64,000 nucleotides of DNA from contig CM049322.1 in assembly GCA_026874595.1 (NCBI GenBank), positions 29,699,340 to 29,763,339 of the forward strand, read 5' to 3'. How positions within the stretch are numbered: position 1 is the first letter of the stretch; every line of letters starts with the position of its first letter. This stretch comes from Sipunculus nudus (taxonomy: Eukaryota > Annelida > Sipuncula > Golfingiida > Sipunculidae). The notes below the pieces were generated by a model. The model searched no databases and was not told the origin of the DNA. It worked only from the letters and a program-made list of their open reading frames with translations. Made by a program: the position numbers and the translations under genes. Below are positions 33,131-43,670 of this stretch, one piece after another.

Positions 33131-33164
33131 CGAGGACTAAAGAATTCCTCCGCGCCTTTCAGAT
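33124..33164 (+). CDS. Possible first exon of an unrecognised plus-strand gene
   Basis: A short open exon MEPRTKEFLRAFQ followed by donor 'gtaaga'. Its downstream partner is unclear: neither of the two nearby acceptors ('ttggccacag' and 'gtccacag' at about 33,309-33,320) keeps it open in the expected phase. Unrecognised protein; it may be chance. Confidence 0.2.
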
Positions 33165-33320
33165 GTAAGACCGTGATTTTCGGAAATTTGAATTTTGTGA
33201 AGTTCCAAGAGTATTTCATGAAAAAAAGGAACATTTCAATGCGAGCTTGCTTCAAAGGGAGGACACAGAAACCCAATGAGTCGATAAAAACCTTTATTTT
33301 TGGCCACAGATTGTCCACAG

Positions 33321-33555
33321 AGCATTGAGAATACAGGGAATCTTAAAGATCAAGTGGCACGTAACAAACTAGTGGTCAAACTCGGATATTTCTTTTTGCC
33401 TGTAAAATGTCAAATGCAAACTATTAAAAAACGTCAGTCATACTTTAAGGTGAAACAAGTCTCAGACTCGACGATGAAGCGGGGGTGTCCAGCGAGGGCA
33501 GAAGTGCCAAGGCAAAATATTTCCCTGACCAAGCCTACATCATGAAAGCAGTCAG
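33321..33555 (+). CDS. Possible coding exon, unrecognised (left arm)
   Basis: One frame is open from ENTGNLKDQVARN to KQVSDSTMKRGCP. A second overlapping frame gives SAKAKYFPDQAYIMKAVR up to a strong donor 'gtaagg' at 33,556. The right-arm copy carries 12 extra bases just before the donor and keeps the second frame (...MKAKLTSVR). A 12-bp difference is frame-neutral, but no family is recognised. Confidence 0.3.
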
Positions 33556-33676
33556 GTAAGGCTACTGAAAAAGACCAGTGTCGTACCTTACCACACACGT
33601 ATGGTATGCCCAGCTTAAGAAATTGAATGTAAGTCAATTGGGAGTTATCTCCCTGCTATATCTAACACTTATTTTA

Positions 33677-33870
33677 GGTACCGTCGAAATCAATCACACC
33701 GCATGGCTACAAGCCATTCACATTTGAGAAACTACCATCCAATTCAAAGTGGACACGGAAGCGAAGTGCCTGCTATACCTGGGATGCTTTATCGGAGGTA
33801 ATAGTGCAACTAGGGCTACTACAGAAACTAGACAAGATGCTGTACTCTCTGTCATGGATTGACTCGTAGG
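33677..33870 (+). CDS. Possible terminal coding exon, unrecognised (left arm)
   Basis: Starts after a good acceptor (pyrimidine-rich, 'aacacttattttag'). The frame directly after the acceptor reads VPSKSITPHGYKPFTFEK..., includes SNSKWTRKRSACYTWDALSE and ends LYSLSWIDS-stop, about 64 codons. The phase does not match the 'MKAVR' frame of the preceding candidate exon, so the join is unproven. No family recognised. Confidence 0.3.
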
Positions 33871-34234
33871 GAGAGCATACTGCGTTCAAGAGAAATATGC
33901 TAATATTGTACTCAAGTCTTGGTATTTTCAACTCACTTTGTCACATGAGTATCACATTGTTTTTGATTCAACAGCAAAACAACATGCTCTTACCCCAAAG
34001 TCAATGCTGATCTTGAAATATGAAACAGGCAGAAGTTATATTTCAAATTAGAGAACCGACTGATTAGTGTACTGCCATTGTGACAGTCGAGGTTCGTTTG
34101 TATAAATATATATATGTATATGCACACGTCGCACATCTTAATTCCTGTATCACGAGAGATATTCTACTGGAAGTAGTTCACACATTGGCACGACTACATG
34201 GAGCAAAGACATTCCCAACAAACAATAGTGGCTT
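33871..34234. other. No gene seen (left arm)
   Basis: AT-rich spacer between two unrecognised open frames; a short TA/TG tract lies near 34,105. Confidence 0.45.
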
Positions 34235-34468
34235 TTGGCAAGTTCTCGAATCGCAGAGATCCAGAAAACTCATTCCATATTGGAGGAATTATTTAATAGA
34301 CTTCGTTGCCGCATCCCAAGTATATGTACAAGAGAAGTAGTACAGAGAATACTTCAAAGCCAGAAACAGATGGGTGACGCACTTGTCACTGCGTTACACA
34401 AAAAGAACATGATGACAGTTGCGTCAATTTATCTTCAAGAGTGTGTGTGTTGGGGGGGGGATGACTAG
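34235..34468 (+). CDS. Unrecognised open frame (left arm)
   Basis: Encodes SRIAEIQKTHSILEELFNRL, then CREIVQ-like 'REVVQRILQSQKQMGDALV' and KKNMMTVASIYLQEC. Residue use looks helical and protein-like and is kept in the mirrored copy (55,983-56,222), with one Thr/Ile difference and indels only in the trailing G-run. An overlapping frame upstream (LEVVHTLARLHGAKTFPTNN) may be part of the same decayed gene after a frameshift. No family recognised. Confidence 0.3.
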   Translation: MASSRIAEIQKTHSILEELFNRLRCRIPSICTREVVQRILQSQKQMGDALVTALHKKNMMTVASIYLQECVCWGGDD

Positions 34469-35057
34469 CACACGCGCGTACACACAAATCACACACATAT
34501 ATATATACATTTTAGCCTCTGTATGACACATTTCAAATATATTACAAAAAAGTATAAAATAAGGTATTATGTTTCCAGTATAGGTTAGATATATATATTC
34601 GAAATAATTGCTTGTTGCAGGTCATGGGTTACATAAGATATTTTTGCATTTTTTTTATTCCATGCAGGGACGGAACACCTGAAGGGACATGTATGTTATA
34701 TTTATTTTGGCTAAATATCGCGTTCCCTCGCGATCATATCGCGTTTCCTCGCGAAATGATCACTAGGCTGGTTCCCTGCTTCCCTAGATCTCGTACACTA
34801 TCTTGTCTTATAGACAATATAAATAAATTGACGCGGGAACAAGCGCAGATGTTTACTGTGTCTCGTTCGGTTGCGAAATTTGAGTCCATGTTGTGCATCT
34901 TAATCCCGGCATGTCCAAGACACACAAACCAATGTGACGTAGCCGTTCATTAACCGCCATTTCATCATGATATAAATTGATTTACCAGAATACTCCACTC
35001 AACAGTCAAGGACACGGAGAGTATTGTTTAGGATGTATGATTAGGAAATATGTTTCA
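34469..35057. other. No gene seen; G-run, CA/TA tracts and 'cgcg' words
   Basis: GT/poly-G tract at about 34,441-34,460. At about 34,719-34,760 there are two 'tatcgcgtt(c/t)cctcgcga' units, which resemble the 'cgcgtgggaacga' family in reverse orientation. The 113-codon frame at 34,612-34,953 spans these units and is probably not a gene. Confidence 0.45.

Positions 35058-35105
<48 letters not shown>
35058..35105. repeat. (TA)n microsatellite (left arm)
   Basis: Pure TA run. Its right-arm counterpart (55,330-55,391) is longer and interrupted by one C, so the two arms differ in length here. Confidence 0.9.
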
Positions 35106-35107
<2 letters not shown>

Positions 35108-35275
35108 CAGTCAATCAGTGAAATCATACAGTCATTCCATGAAATGCTGTACTTTTCAGTCATTTCGCGTAATGCCATTGACCACCAGTCATTATGTGAA
35201 ATGATTAAAATGGTCAATCATTTCATGAAAAGACTGCAATTTTTCCCAGTCATTCATGAAATGGCTAAATTAAAA
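35106..35275 (+). repeat. 'cagtcattNNNtgaaat' multi-word repeat, second site
   Basis: Starts 'ttacagtcaatcagtgaaat' right after a (TA)n run and continues with 'cagtcattccatgaaatg', 'ttttcagtcatttcgcgtaa', 'ccaccagtcattatgtgaaa' and 'cagtcattcatgaaatgg'. It has the same word order as 31,688-31,815 with different filler. Confidence 0.55.
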
Positions 35276-35580
35276 AAAAGAAAACAGAATAAGTTGTTAA
35301 TTTTTGGAGAAATGATTAAATTTGGTGATTTTGATGGGCTAATGACCTATAAACTTTTACTTTTCTTATCTGCACATTGACATATTAAGCTTGGTCTTTA
35401 CCCCTCTGATTGACAACTAATTTGACAGATCTCTACAATGCCTCTGTACTGATTCTGACTGAGATATGAATTTAACCAATAACAACGATTTTAAGTATAT
35501 TATAAGGGAAGGGCTCGACAATAATACTTTTCTCCACTTGTTAAGGTAAACGGTGGGGTTATAATCTGATATCACATAAT

Positions 35581-37600
35581 GAAGTGGCATGGCTGAGACC
35601 TTTTGTTGTAAGCTTCTTCTTTGAGACATAACACAAACCGACATGTTGTTTACCCTGTTCGGTATACCCGAAATTTAATAACCCCAACCCTAGCCCTAAA
35701 AAATAAGTTTTTCTGGGAAGGTAAAATACAAACAAGTGTTTCATTTTAATTCATATGTTTAATTCATATATACAAACAATTTAAGTTGCATCGACGCTCG
35801 ATATAAAACAGACCACAGACATTCTTGCCCAAATGAGGGCTTAAGCGAGCATGGCATACTAACGCGTGGCCACGCGATACTAACGCGTGGGAACGAGATA
35901 ATTATCGCGTGGGAACGAGATACTATCTCGTGGGAACGTGATGATTATCGCGTGGCCACAAGATGCTATCGCGTGGGAACGAGATAAAAATAATTTTGTG
36001 TATGTCCTATACGAGCCACCGTAGATCGGTATGTCTATAAGAGAATATTCCATGTTGAACAGTAATTGTTTGGTCTTTGGTGATTTAACGCGTACCGCAA
36101 ATACTGTATAAAGTGCTCAATCAGAAAATCTGAGAAGCAATATTAGCCTAAGTTGGTTCCAGTGCTTGCAGTATAGTGCTCGATACAGCTAAGGTAGAGC
36201 AGATTAACTAAACGTTAAGCACGCTGGAGCATCGTGTTATTACTCCGAGTTTCACGCCGTTGCCGGTATCAGCACCCGGGCGATCATAAAATCCCTTTCA
36301 AAAAGAGCAACCTTTTCTTAAGATTAACCAGGAATCTGAATCCAGCCATTTTGTGTAGTGATAATGAAACACAAAATGGACATTTTGGACATATACTGCG
36401 ACGACGGTCTAGCTGTTTTACGATCAGCATCAGGTAGTAAAACCGGCCGAACTAAGAAAAAATTGATTAAACTATTCCAGGAAAACGGCCTTAGAATCAC
36501 AACCCAAACTAATTTAAAATCAGCAAATTTCCTCAATCTCAACCTTGACCTCCACAGTGAACAGACCAAACCATATAGAAACCCAAACGACAAACTTGTC
36601 TACATAAACTGTAAATCAAATCACTTACCAACAATCATTAAAAACTCGCCGCAGGCAACCGGAAAAGACTCACACTATTAGCATCAAGCAAAGAAATATT
36701 TGACGATGCCGCTCCAATTTATAACTCCGCCTTAAAGAAAGTAGGGTACCATGAAAGCGTCCATTACAATTCGGGAAATGGCGATAGTGGACAACAAAGA
36801 AAGAAAAGAAACATAGCTAGAAAGATAATTTGGTATAACCCACCATACAGCAAGAACGTCAAAACAAATGTCGGCTCACAATTCTTAAAACTGATCAAAA
36901 AACACTTCCCACGGGACAACAAACTACACAAAATCTTTAACAAAAATACAATCAAAATCGGTTACAGTTGCATGAGAAATATGATGCAAATAATAAGAGC
37001 CCATAACATAAAATCACTGCAAAAAATAACCAAGAAACCAGGGGAACAAACTGCAACTCTAGGAAGAAAAACACATGTCCCTTAGGCGGGAATTGCCTTG
37101 CTAGCAATATTGTTTACAAAGCGAAGGTCAAAACCGAACAGCAAACCGCTCAGTACATCGGATTGGCAAGTGGCCCATTCAGAACTCGGTTCAACAACCA
37201 CAACAAATCATTTCGCAGTGAACGTTATGAAAAAGATTCGGAACTTTCGAAGCACATAGGGACCCTGGAGAGAAAACAAATAAAATGTTCTACCACCTGG
37301 GAAATAATCCAACACTCTAACACAATGAAACAAACCTCGGACTAATGTAATCTCTGTATGAAGGAGAAATACAGCATACTGCACCACAAAAGCTACAAGT
37401 CAATAATCCTACTAAACAGGCGAAGTGAATTAATTTCGAAATGCCTACACCTGAAGCCACCGAACCGTGTAAAAAGAAAGTAACAGTTATAGCTGGGTCC
37501 CCAACAAGCGCCAGTTATCTGATGATCGCCCGGGTGCCGATACCGGCAACGGCGTGAATCTCGGAGCTCACGATGCTCCAGCGTGCTTAACATTTAGTTA
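35581..37600 (+). mobile_element. Penelope-like retroelement with terminal inverted repeats, copy 2 (left arm)
   Basis: The 5' non-coding part (35,581-36,200) matches copy 1 and holds the 'cgcgtgggaacga' cluster. An inverted repeat follows at 36,204-36,287, matching the 3' end at 37,522-37,600 in reverse ('cacgctggagcatcgtg', 'cacgccgttgccggtatc', 'cacccgggcgatcat'). Coding begins abruptly at RT motif C (YCDDGLAVL, about 36,395) and runs through KKLIKLFQENGLRITTQTN and FLNLNLDLHSE. The C-terminal part retains 'QYIGLASGPFRTRFNNHNKS' (GIY-YIG-like, YIG at about 37,156) and CNLCMKEKYSILHHK. RT motifs A and B are missing, so it is defective. Confidence 0.82.
35859..35990. repeat. 'cgcgtgggaacgaga' tandem motif array (left arm)
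   Basis: About seven units of roughly 18-20 bp with the core '(t/a)cgcgtgg(g)aacgaga(t)', alternating with 'cgcgtggccac(g)aga'. Units are followed by 'taattat' or 'tactat'. It belongs to the 5' region of the Penelope-like element; the related cluster is at 12,306-12,372. Confidence 0.8.

Positions 37601-37652
<52 letters not shown>
37601..37652. repeat. (TA)n microsatellite at the Penelope 3' end (left arm)
   Basis: The element's inverted repeat runs directly into TA repeats; insertion beside (TA)n is typical of several repeat families here. Confidence 0.85.
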
Positions 37653-37655
<3 letters not shown>

Positions 37656-38296
37656 CTATTTGTCTATAAACTTGTATATAGCGTCAAGATTGTCTTACTA
37701 TTAATCATTAAAATTGTATCTCTTTACAGATTCAGCTATTTCGCGTCGGTTCATGTTGGCCTACGATGTGCTGCATTTGAATCAACAAAAAGGCTGGTAC
37801 TGAACAGAAGCTGAGGCAGCAGATCAATAATATTTCTTTATGGGAGATTCTAAATGCTGTGTTTACTTATGCATGCTCTGATCTGCACAGATGTAGTATG
37901 CTTCATATCATATTTTAGATAAATCTAATTTTTCCTGAAATATTATTGTTGTTATTTTTATGATACTATTCATTTTAAAGAGAGCGACCCCCTCAGAGTA
38001 TTATAACATCTAACTAGGATGTTATCCTGTTCCTGTTATATAGGTTTAGTAGTTATTTTTGAATAATATTGCACTTGTCTGAGGTAAAAAGAAAGTCCAA
38101 TATATAGTGCCACCCATTATATTCAAATTGAACTGCTCAATGTGGGTAGATTATAGCTCCTTGAATGTGCTGAGTCGGAGAAGGAATCCTGTTAAACTAC
38201 TCGTAAACTCCTCAGTCCGAGTAGCTCATTTGATGCAAACTGCTCACATTGATGACTCATTGATGTTTTCAGTGTATATTTACATACATATATATA

Positions 38297-38341
<45 letters not shown>

Positions 38342-41264
38342 TGGCAGAATATTGTTCAGGGTGTTGTTAAAGAACCTGAACTTCGCATTATTTAATTATA
38401 TAAGCTTTAATCCCAGTACTTCCTATAGCCCCAAGGAGTGATTATGCCGGACACGTCAACGTGAGCAACGCCATCGAATAACCGGATCCATGTAGGACAT
38501 TTGCCATTCATATAATTTTGACCTATGTTATAAATATATATTCGTTGTTGGTCTTTATTGAATGACAAATACAAGGTTTTGCGCTCGGTTGATTTTTCCC
38601 GCCTGTTTTATGCCTATATAAAGGGGTACACTAGGAACCTCCTTTCAGAGGGAAAATAATTTGGTATTGATCCTGACAGTCCATGCTACGTCTGCACGTG
38701 AGAGGCAACTCATAAGCGGAGAAAATGTATGTGTACCCAAATAACCAGACATACTCTTGTGCTATAAATGGAGTATCAGTTAAATGCATGAGAAATGAGA
38801 CTTACCTGCAAGTATATATTTCATTGATTCTTAGAATCTTGTTTATCAATATTATAATGCACAACAAATCCTTAAAATTGTAAAAGCAGAACTTGATACC
38901 CACTACTACAAGTTGTCAGGACATGGAAAAAAATAATTATGAAAAATGTCCGTTCACTTAATTTTATGTATGGGCTATTAAGTATATTTCATGCCTGGCT
39001 GTATAAAATGCCACGAACATTGTCAAAAGCTGCGTTTTGGCATCTTTCTCTCTCGTTTCAAAACGAGATGTGACCATATTTATTGATAATTTAAATTGTA
39101 AGATGATGTTAACAAAACAGTTGAATGAATATGATAATATCTATATATACTCAGCAAGAAAATAATAAGATTTTATTGCTATGTGCATTTGAAAGTTGTC
39201 ACTCGTCCACCAACAGGTATCGTTGAAAGGGGGAATTTTAAAGTCTACTACTCAGACATATCTCGGGCTTATCAGAGTCTTGTTTTTCCTCTAGTGTGGG
39301 GGTCTGGTGGAGCTGAAACATTTACTTCCTTATTACAACAGGGCCCAGGACTATAAAACAATAAACCACAATCATGGCTCTCGTTCTGCAGACCCTACGT
39401 TGATTTACTGACACCTTTCAGGGAAACGGCACCTACACGTGGAGTGACCTCGTTGTCCTCTATGGCGTCATGACTCGCACTCCAAATATGACCTAATCGT
39501 CATCTGCTACATCCCGGTGCAAAACAAATATGCAATACACCCCCCCCCCAAAAAAAAATGGATCGCAACCTAAAAATGTTTATGAATTGTTCCTTGTATC
39601 ATTGCCGAGCTATCCTGAAAATTTCATCAAACTCCATTGAGGTCTTTTTGTGTTATCGTGCACTAGGGTCCTGCGCGGGCCGATAAATTTAGCCCGCACC
39701 CGCAAACACTCATCTAAGGGTGAGTGAGCGATGTGTGAAAAAATTCAATGTTTTTGTCAAACAGTTTGGCTTAAAATGTGCTCACAAGCTTTCTTAAGAA
39801 GTGAATCCTCCGGCCCTGACCTGTGATCCCGCGACTTAAAAACCAACAGGGTTCTTTATCCAAATGTGAATAAGCCATATTTGAAACATGAACGGTTTTG
39901 GTTAAACTGTTTGGCTCTAAATCGGTCCTCAAGCCGAATCCGAAGGACTTCGTTGCGAGGGGATAATAATTGTACAATATACAGTTTTTGACAAAAATGT
40001 AAACTATATACCTTCTTAAGTGATGTCCTTGACACTTTTGTGAATAACGGAATTTAAATTTAAATACCATTCAGGTGGACACGGAATTGTCTCATTTTGT
40101 TTACTTTTCTCTCAATGGTCTAAAGTTATCAGTTAAACTATGTCAGAGTGTATCCCAAAAAAGTATATCGATATATATGCTTTTGTTAGTCATACCTAAA
40201 AAGCACGCACATCCGATTGCATCACAGGTATATCCTAAAGTTACAGGGGCTCAGCCAAGATTTAGAGAAGTGGCGACGTTCATGTGTGTCAGTTGAGATT
40301 GAAATCTAGGAAATTTTTGATTCCTGTCAAGAAATGAGCCCGGGTCATGAATATTCATGGGAAAATAATTTAAATAAAGAAACTAATGGTATCAAAAATG
40401 ATTATTAAAAAAAGTTTCAAAATTAAAAAAATAAAATTCCAACATTTCAAATATGTTATCATTCTTATGGAATCTATGGTTTATTAACTCAAATTAATCC
40501 AAAAGAAATTCATGAATAATCTCCCGGAAATATATTTCTTTTTATCTTTAAATTGTTGCAGATGAAAGAAAACATCAATGAATTATGATGTAAACATGAC
40601 TGATTCGTCATATTGTAAAATTTTCTTTCATGCTTAAATTTTCCTAGCGAATATTTAGTTTATGGAATTAGAGAAAACACCTGCATCAATGTTACATGCT
40701 AGTAGGGGGGGGGGGAACCCATGCGGCAAGCTATGCCCCCGCTCCGATTCGACCATGAGTAACGATTCCAATGTTTAGAACAAGTCATGAGTGGATTGAA
40801 TATGTAAATATGTTACCGAAAAACCAGCAGCTACAGGCAGCATAAGTTTGCTATTTGCATATGAATTTTAACTCTTAGATATGAGTATTAGTTTTAAACA
40901 ATATATTATTTTTAATAAATGGTTACATCAGCACGAAGAAGTTATATTTTTTAACAGTTCAATGTGTTTTACCAAACAGATATTTTTAATTTGTTTGGAT
41001 TTAGGTAATTAAAAACATACCACGTGTATGTACATACTACTTAGCGTAGCTTATTTTTGCGAGTTTGCGTTGTAAAATTGAAGACCTCTCCATTTGTATA
41101 AGTAGCGCCAGTGGTATTTATTGCTTTAAACGAGAGGTTTACTTGTTTAAACGCGACAGTATCACACTATCACAGCAATTTGTGTGCACCTGTCTTCCAA
41201 AAGACAAATATTCACTCAGAACCTACATTTTGAAAATGCAATTAACTTATCCCTACCTGGGGTA
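37653..41264. other. No firm gene (left arm)
   Basis: Contains (TA)n at 38,288-38,338, poly-C/A at about 39,540-39,558 and poly-G at about 40,706-40,716. A possible TATA box is listed separately. Open frames up to 99 codons (39,771-40,070 minus; 40,075-40,296 plus) have no recognisable domain. The words 'tgtatcattgccgagctatc' at about 39,595 recur in diverged form at about 62,530, which marks an interspersed repeat. Confidence 0.5.
38615..38622 (+). promoter_or_regulatory. TATA-box-like TATATAAA in a GC-richer context
   Basis: 'gcctatataaaggggtacac' stands out from plain (TA)n because it is flanked by GC. An initiator-like CCTCCTTTCAG lies about 20-30 bp downstream. No open frame with a recognised product follows, so it may be the promoter of a decayed element. 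Mirror copy at 51,775-51,782. Confidence 0.3.
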
Positions 41265-41345
41265 GGACGTAGCCTAGTGATTAAGGCGTTGTACATCGGA
41301 GCTGAAGGTCGCTGGATCAAACCCCGCTGTTGCCTTAAAAAAATA
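41265..41345 (+). repeat. tRNA-like SINE fragment (left arm)
   Basis: 'acgtagcctagtgattaagg' resembles a Pol III A-box (TRGCNNAGTGG) and, 35 bp later, 'ggtcgctggatcaaacccc' resembles a B-box (GGTTCGANNCC). A run of A follows. This is the head of a tRNA-derived SINE, not a functional tRNA: the stems do not close. Confidence 0.55.
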
Positions 41346-42328
41346 ATGGTGAAATCTCGTTGAACCTCTTTCTTAACGACAGGGTATGACTTCTGGATTA
41401 TTCCTAACCATGTGTTAATAAAACCTGAAATTTAGAAGGCTTAAAAATAAAAAATTATTATCGAATGAATATCTTCATCCGTATTCAACAGACAACGATA
41501 CAAAGACATTCACCTATCCTTAAAATAACTTGTCCCTACCTCAGTCCTCATTTGTCCTCAATTTTTTTTTTGTTTTTCCCAGGTTGCAAAATGTATGTGT
41601 GACACATTCGACGTAGTTATGCACCGCAGTGATAGTGAGGTCCAATAAAATTTATAAAGAATTACAGGGTCACTGAGGTCAAGACCTTCACATATATCGC
41701 CAGCGATATGGCATGCCGATAAACTGTCCTACCGCACATATCATCGTGAAAACTTTCACTTTCCTCTCCCTGAGGCTTTGGATAAAATGAAAAGCTTTTC
41801 GTCGGGAAGCGACATCTGTTGGTGGATCAATATACAGATGACCTGTTTTTTTTCACATTCACATTTTTCGAATCGGAGATTTTTTAGTTACGTTGAACTG
41901 AGTTCTACATTCGCCGCTGCTAGATTAAAAACTAGTTTAAAAGATAACCCAAATGCTTAAATTGTTGTTTAAATTAAGTGAATATATATCTCATATTGCT
42001 CAAAAAGAACACACGATTACACACGATGTTCAATGAGAAATTTAGGTAACATTTTGCTGGCCATACAAATGCTGTACTGTGAATTTATTAACCTTCTACA
42101 TGGTACAGCGACTGTTACTATTAAAACTTCTGTTTTGCATGATTGACGGGATTTTACTAAGATTCTTTTTACCGTGTCAGGATCAAAATACCTTATCTAA
42201 GATTTCTGGATAATAATATTGAGCATGGTCCACGTTTACAATTAATTGCATATATTGAACATTTCTAAGAGGGCGACTCCTAAGCGTATCCACTGTACCC
42301 ATTTGTAATGATATTATATACATATATA
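41346..42328. other. No gene seen (left arm)
   Basis: AT-rich sequence between the SINE fragment and the Tigger-like element. A 60-codon frame at 41,778-41,960 is unrecognised. Confidence 0.5.
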
Positions 42329-43601
42329 CAGTGGAAACTTGTCTAACAGACACCTCACTAAGGCGGACAACTGGCTATAACGGACAAGATAGTTAAGTCC
42401 CTTCAAAATTCCCTATATGTTATGTATAAGCGGAACCTCTGTAAGGCGGACACCTCACTACTGCGGACAACGGACAGCAGATTTCAACTCAAACCAACAT
42501 TCTAAAAGTAAATGAATCTGACAAATGCGGACACGATACGCTACCTCCGGCGAACACTGATCACTCGCCCCGGGCAACATCAAAGACCACCGGTAGTAGC
42601 TGTTCCCGGGACTGGAACACAAAGGATTATGCAATCCCCAGTTGTTACCTTAATGCGTGTTTGGGCTCACGGTGTGATGTGCTCATAAGTTAAACACAGC
42701 AAATATGAAGCGTTAAACATCGTGTCACTTTATTCCACGGATGATCATTCAGATGTTGCGAAGCTGCATATTTTTCGCTCGACCGCTGGGTCAATAAATT
42801 TATTAAACGCCTACCGATTTCCCATGCGTCCCTGATCTCACCACGCAATATCTAACTGTAAAATTAGCCAATTTGTTATAGCAGGCTGTTTGATATTAAT
42901 TTATCGGTTTTGCTCAGTATATCTCAAACTGATCTGCTCAGTGTCAAACATCTGCTGCATATCGTGCCGCCGTGTCAAGCCCCTCTGGGTTCGTTTAATC
43001 TCGGGTGCCTTCAACATTAAAGCAAATTAAACCAAACAACCATCATCAAAGAAAGTTTATTTTAGGCTAAAGCTACATTCACCTATAAAAACGAATGTTT
43101 CCAGGTTCTTAGCCATTAAAATCTTCGCATTATCAACGTCGTCATTATCTTTGAGATTATCGCATTTCGACAGCTGAACTAAGAGAGTTTAGGCAATGCC
43201 GCCAGGTAGCACAACACGTACTCCTGGGCGGGAGCTTATGCTTCCTGAGAATATCAAGCTTATTCGACTATGTGATTCAGTGAAAAAGAGCGTACGCGCG
43301 TATATGAACATTGTTTTTACGGATGTCTTCATAGACATTTCGCCTTATAATGTTCACTACTTGAGATAAGTAAAAATAATCACAGTTTGTATATGAATAT
43401 TGAATGCATGATGTGTGCATGAATATGTTGTACATATACATGAAATCTGATATAATACAATAAACACGTTCTTGCAAATGTTCGTTGTCTTTATTTATAA
43501 TCCCTCAGTTATCAACCAAGGTCAACCTACCTAATAAGGACACCTCACTATTAAGGACAAAATGATTGAGTCCCTTGACTGTCCGCTTTAGACAGGTTTC
43601 A

Positions 43602-43604
<3 letters not shown>
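42329..43604 (+). mobile_element. pogo/Tigger-like DNA transposon, internally deleted (left arm)
   Basis: The ends are inverted: CAGTGGAAACTTGTCTAA at 42,329 and CAGTGAAACCTGTCTAA read inward from 43,604, both with TA outside. 'Gcggaca.c' words recur inside both ends. This CAGT-G-AACCTGTCTA terminus and TA target site are characteristic of pogo/Tigger (Tc1-mariner superfamily). A short remnant frame starts at 43,196: MPPGSTTRTPGRELMLPENI then KLIRLCDSVKKS, reminiscent of the CENP-B/Psq-like helix-turn-helix at the N-terminus of Tigger transposases. The DDE catalytic part is absent. Confidence 0.75.

Positions 43605-43668
<64 letters not shown>
43605..43668. repeat. (TA)n microsatellite beside the Tigger-like element (left arm)
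   Basis: About 64 bp of TA. The right-arm counterpart, about 46,737-46,795, is shorter by about 4 bp, which accounts for the coordinate-sum step from 90,404 to 90,400. Confidence 0.9.

Positions 43669-43670
<2 letters not shown>

Noticed and set aside
32902-33318. 138-codon minus-strand open frame, mirrored at 57,151-57,567
   Set aside because: The longest mirrored frame, but it crosses the GC-rich promoter-like patch and its inverted repeat, and shows no domain. Part of it (MADDCHGHLLSLLELL) overlaps the YY1-like site. I keep the regulatory reading instead.
34612-34953. 113-codon plus-strand frame, mirrored at 55,498-55,839
   Set aside because: It spans the 'cgcgttccctcgcga' repeat units and has no recognised domain.
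35859-35990. CRISPR-like regularly spaced repeat
   Set aside because: Units of about 18-20 bp have almost no spacers, sit in a eukaryotic retroelement 5' region and vary internally. Not a CRISPR array.
41265-41345. Functional tRNA gene
   Set aside because: A-box-like and B-box-like words are present, but the stems do not close and the B-box is degenerate; called a SINE fragment.
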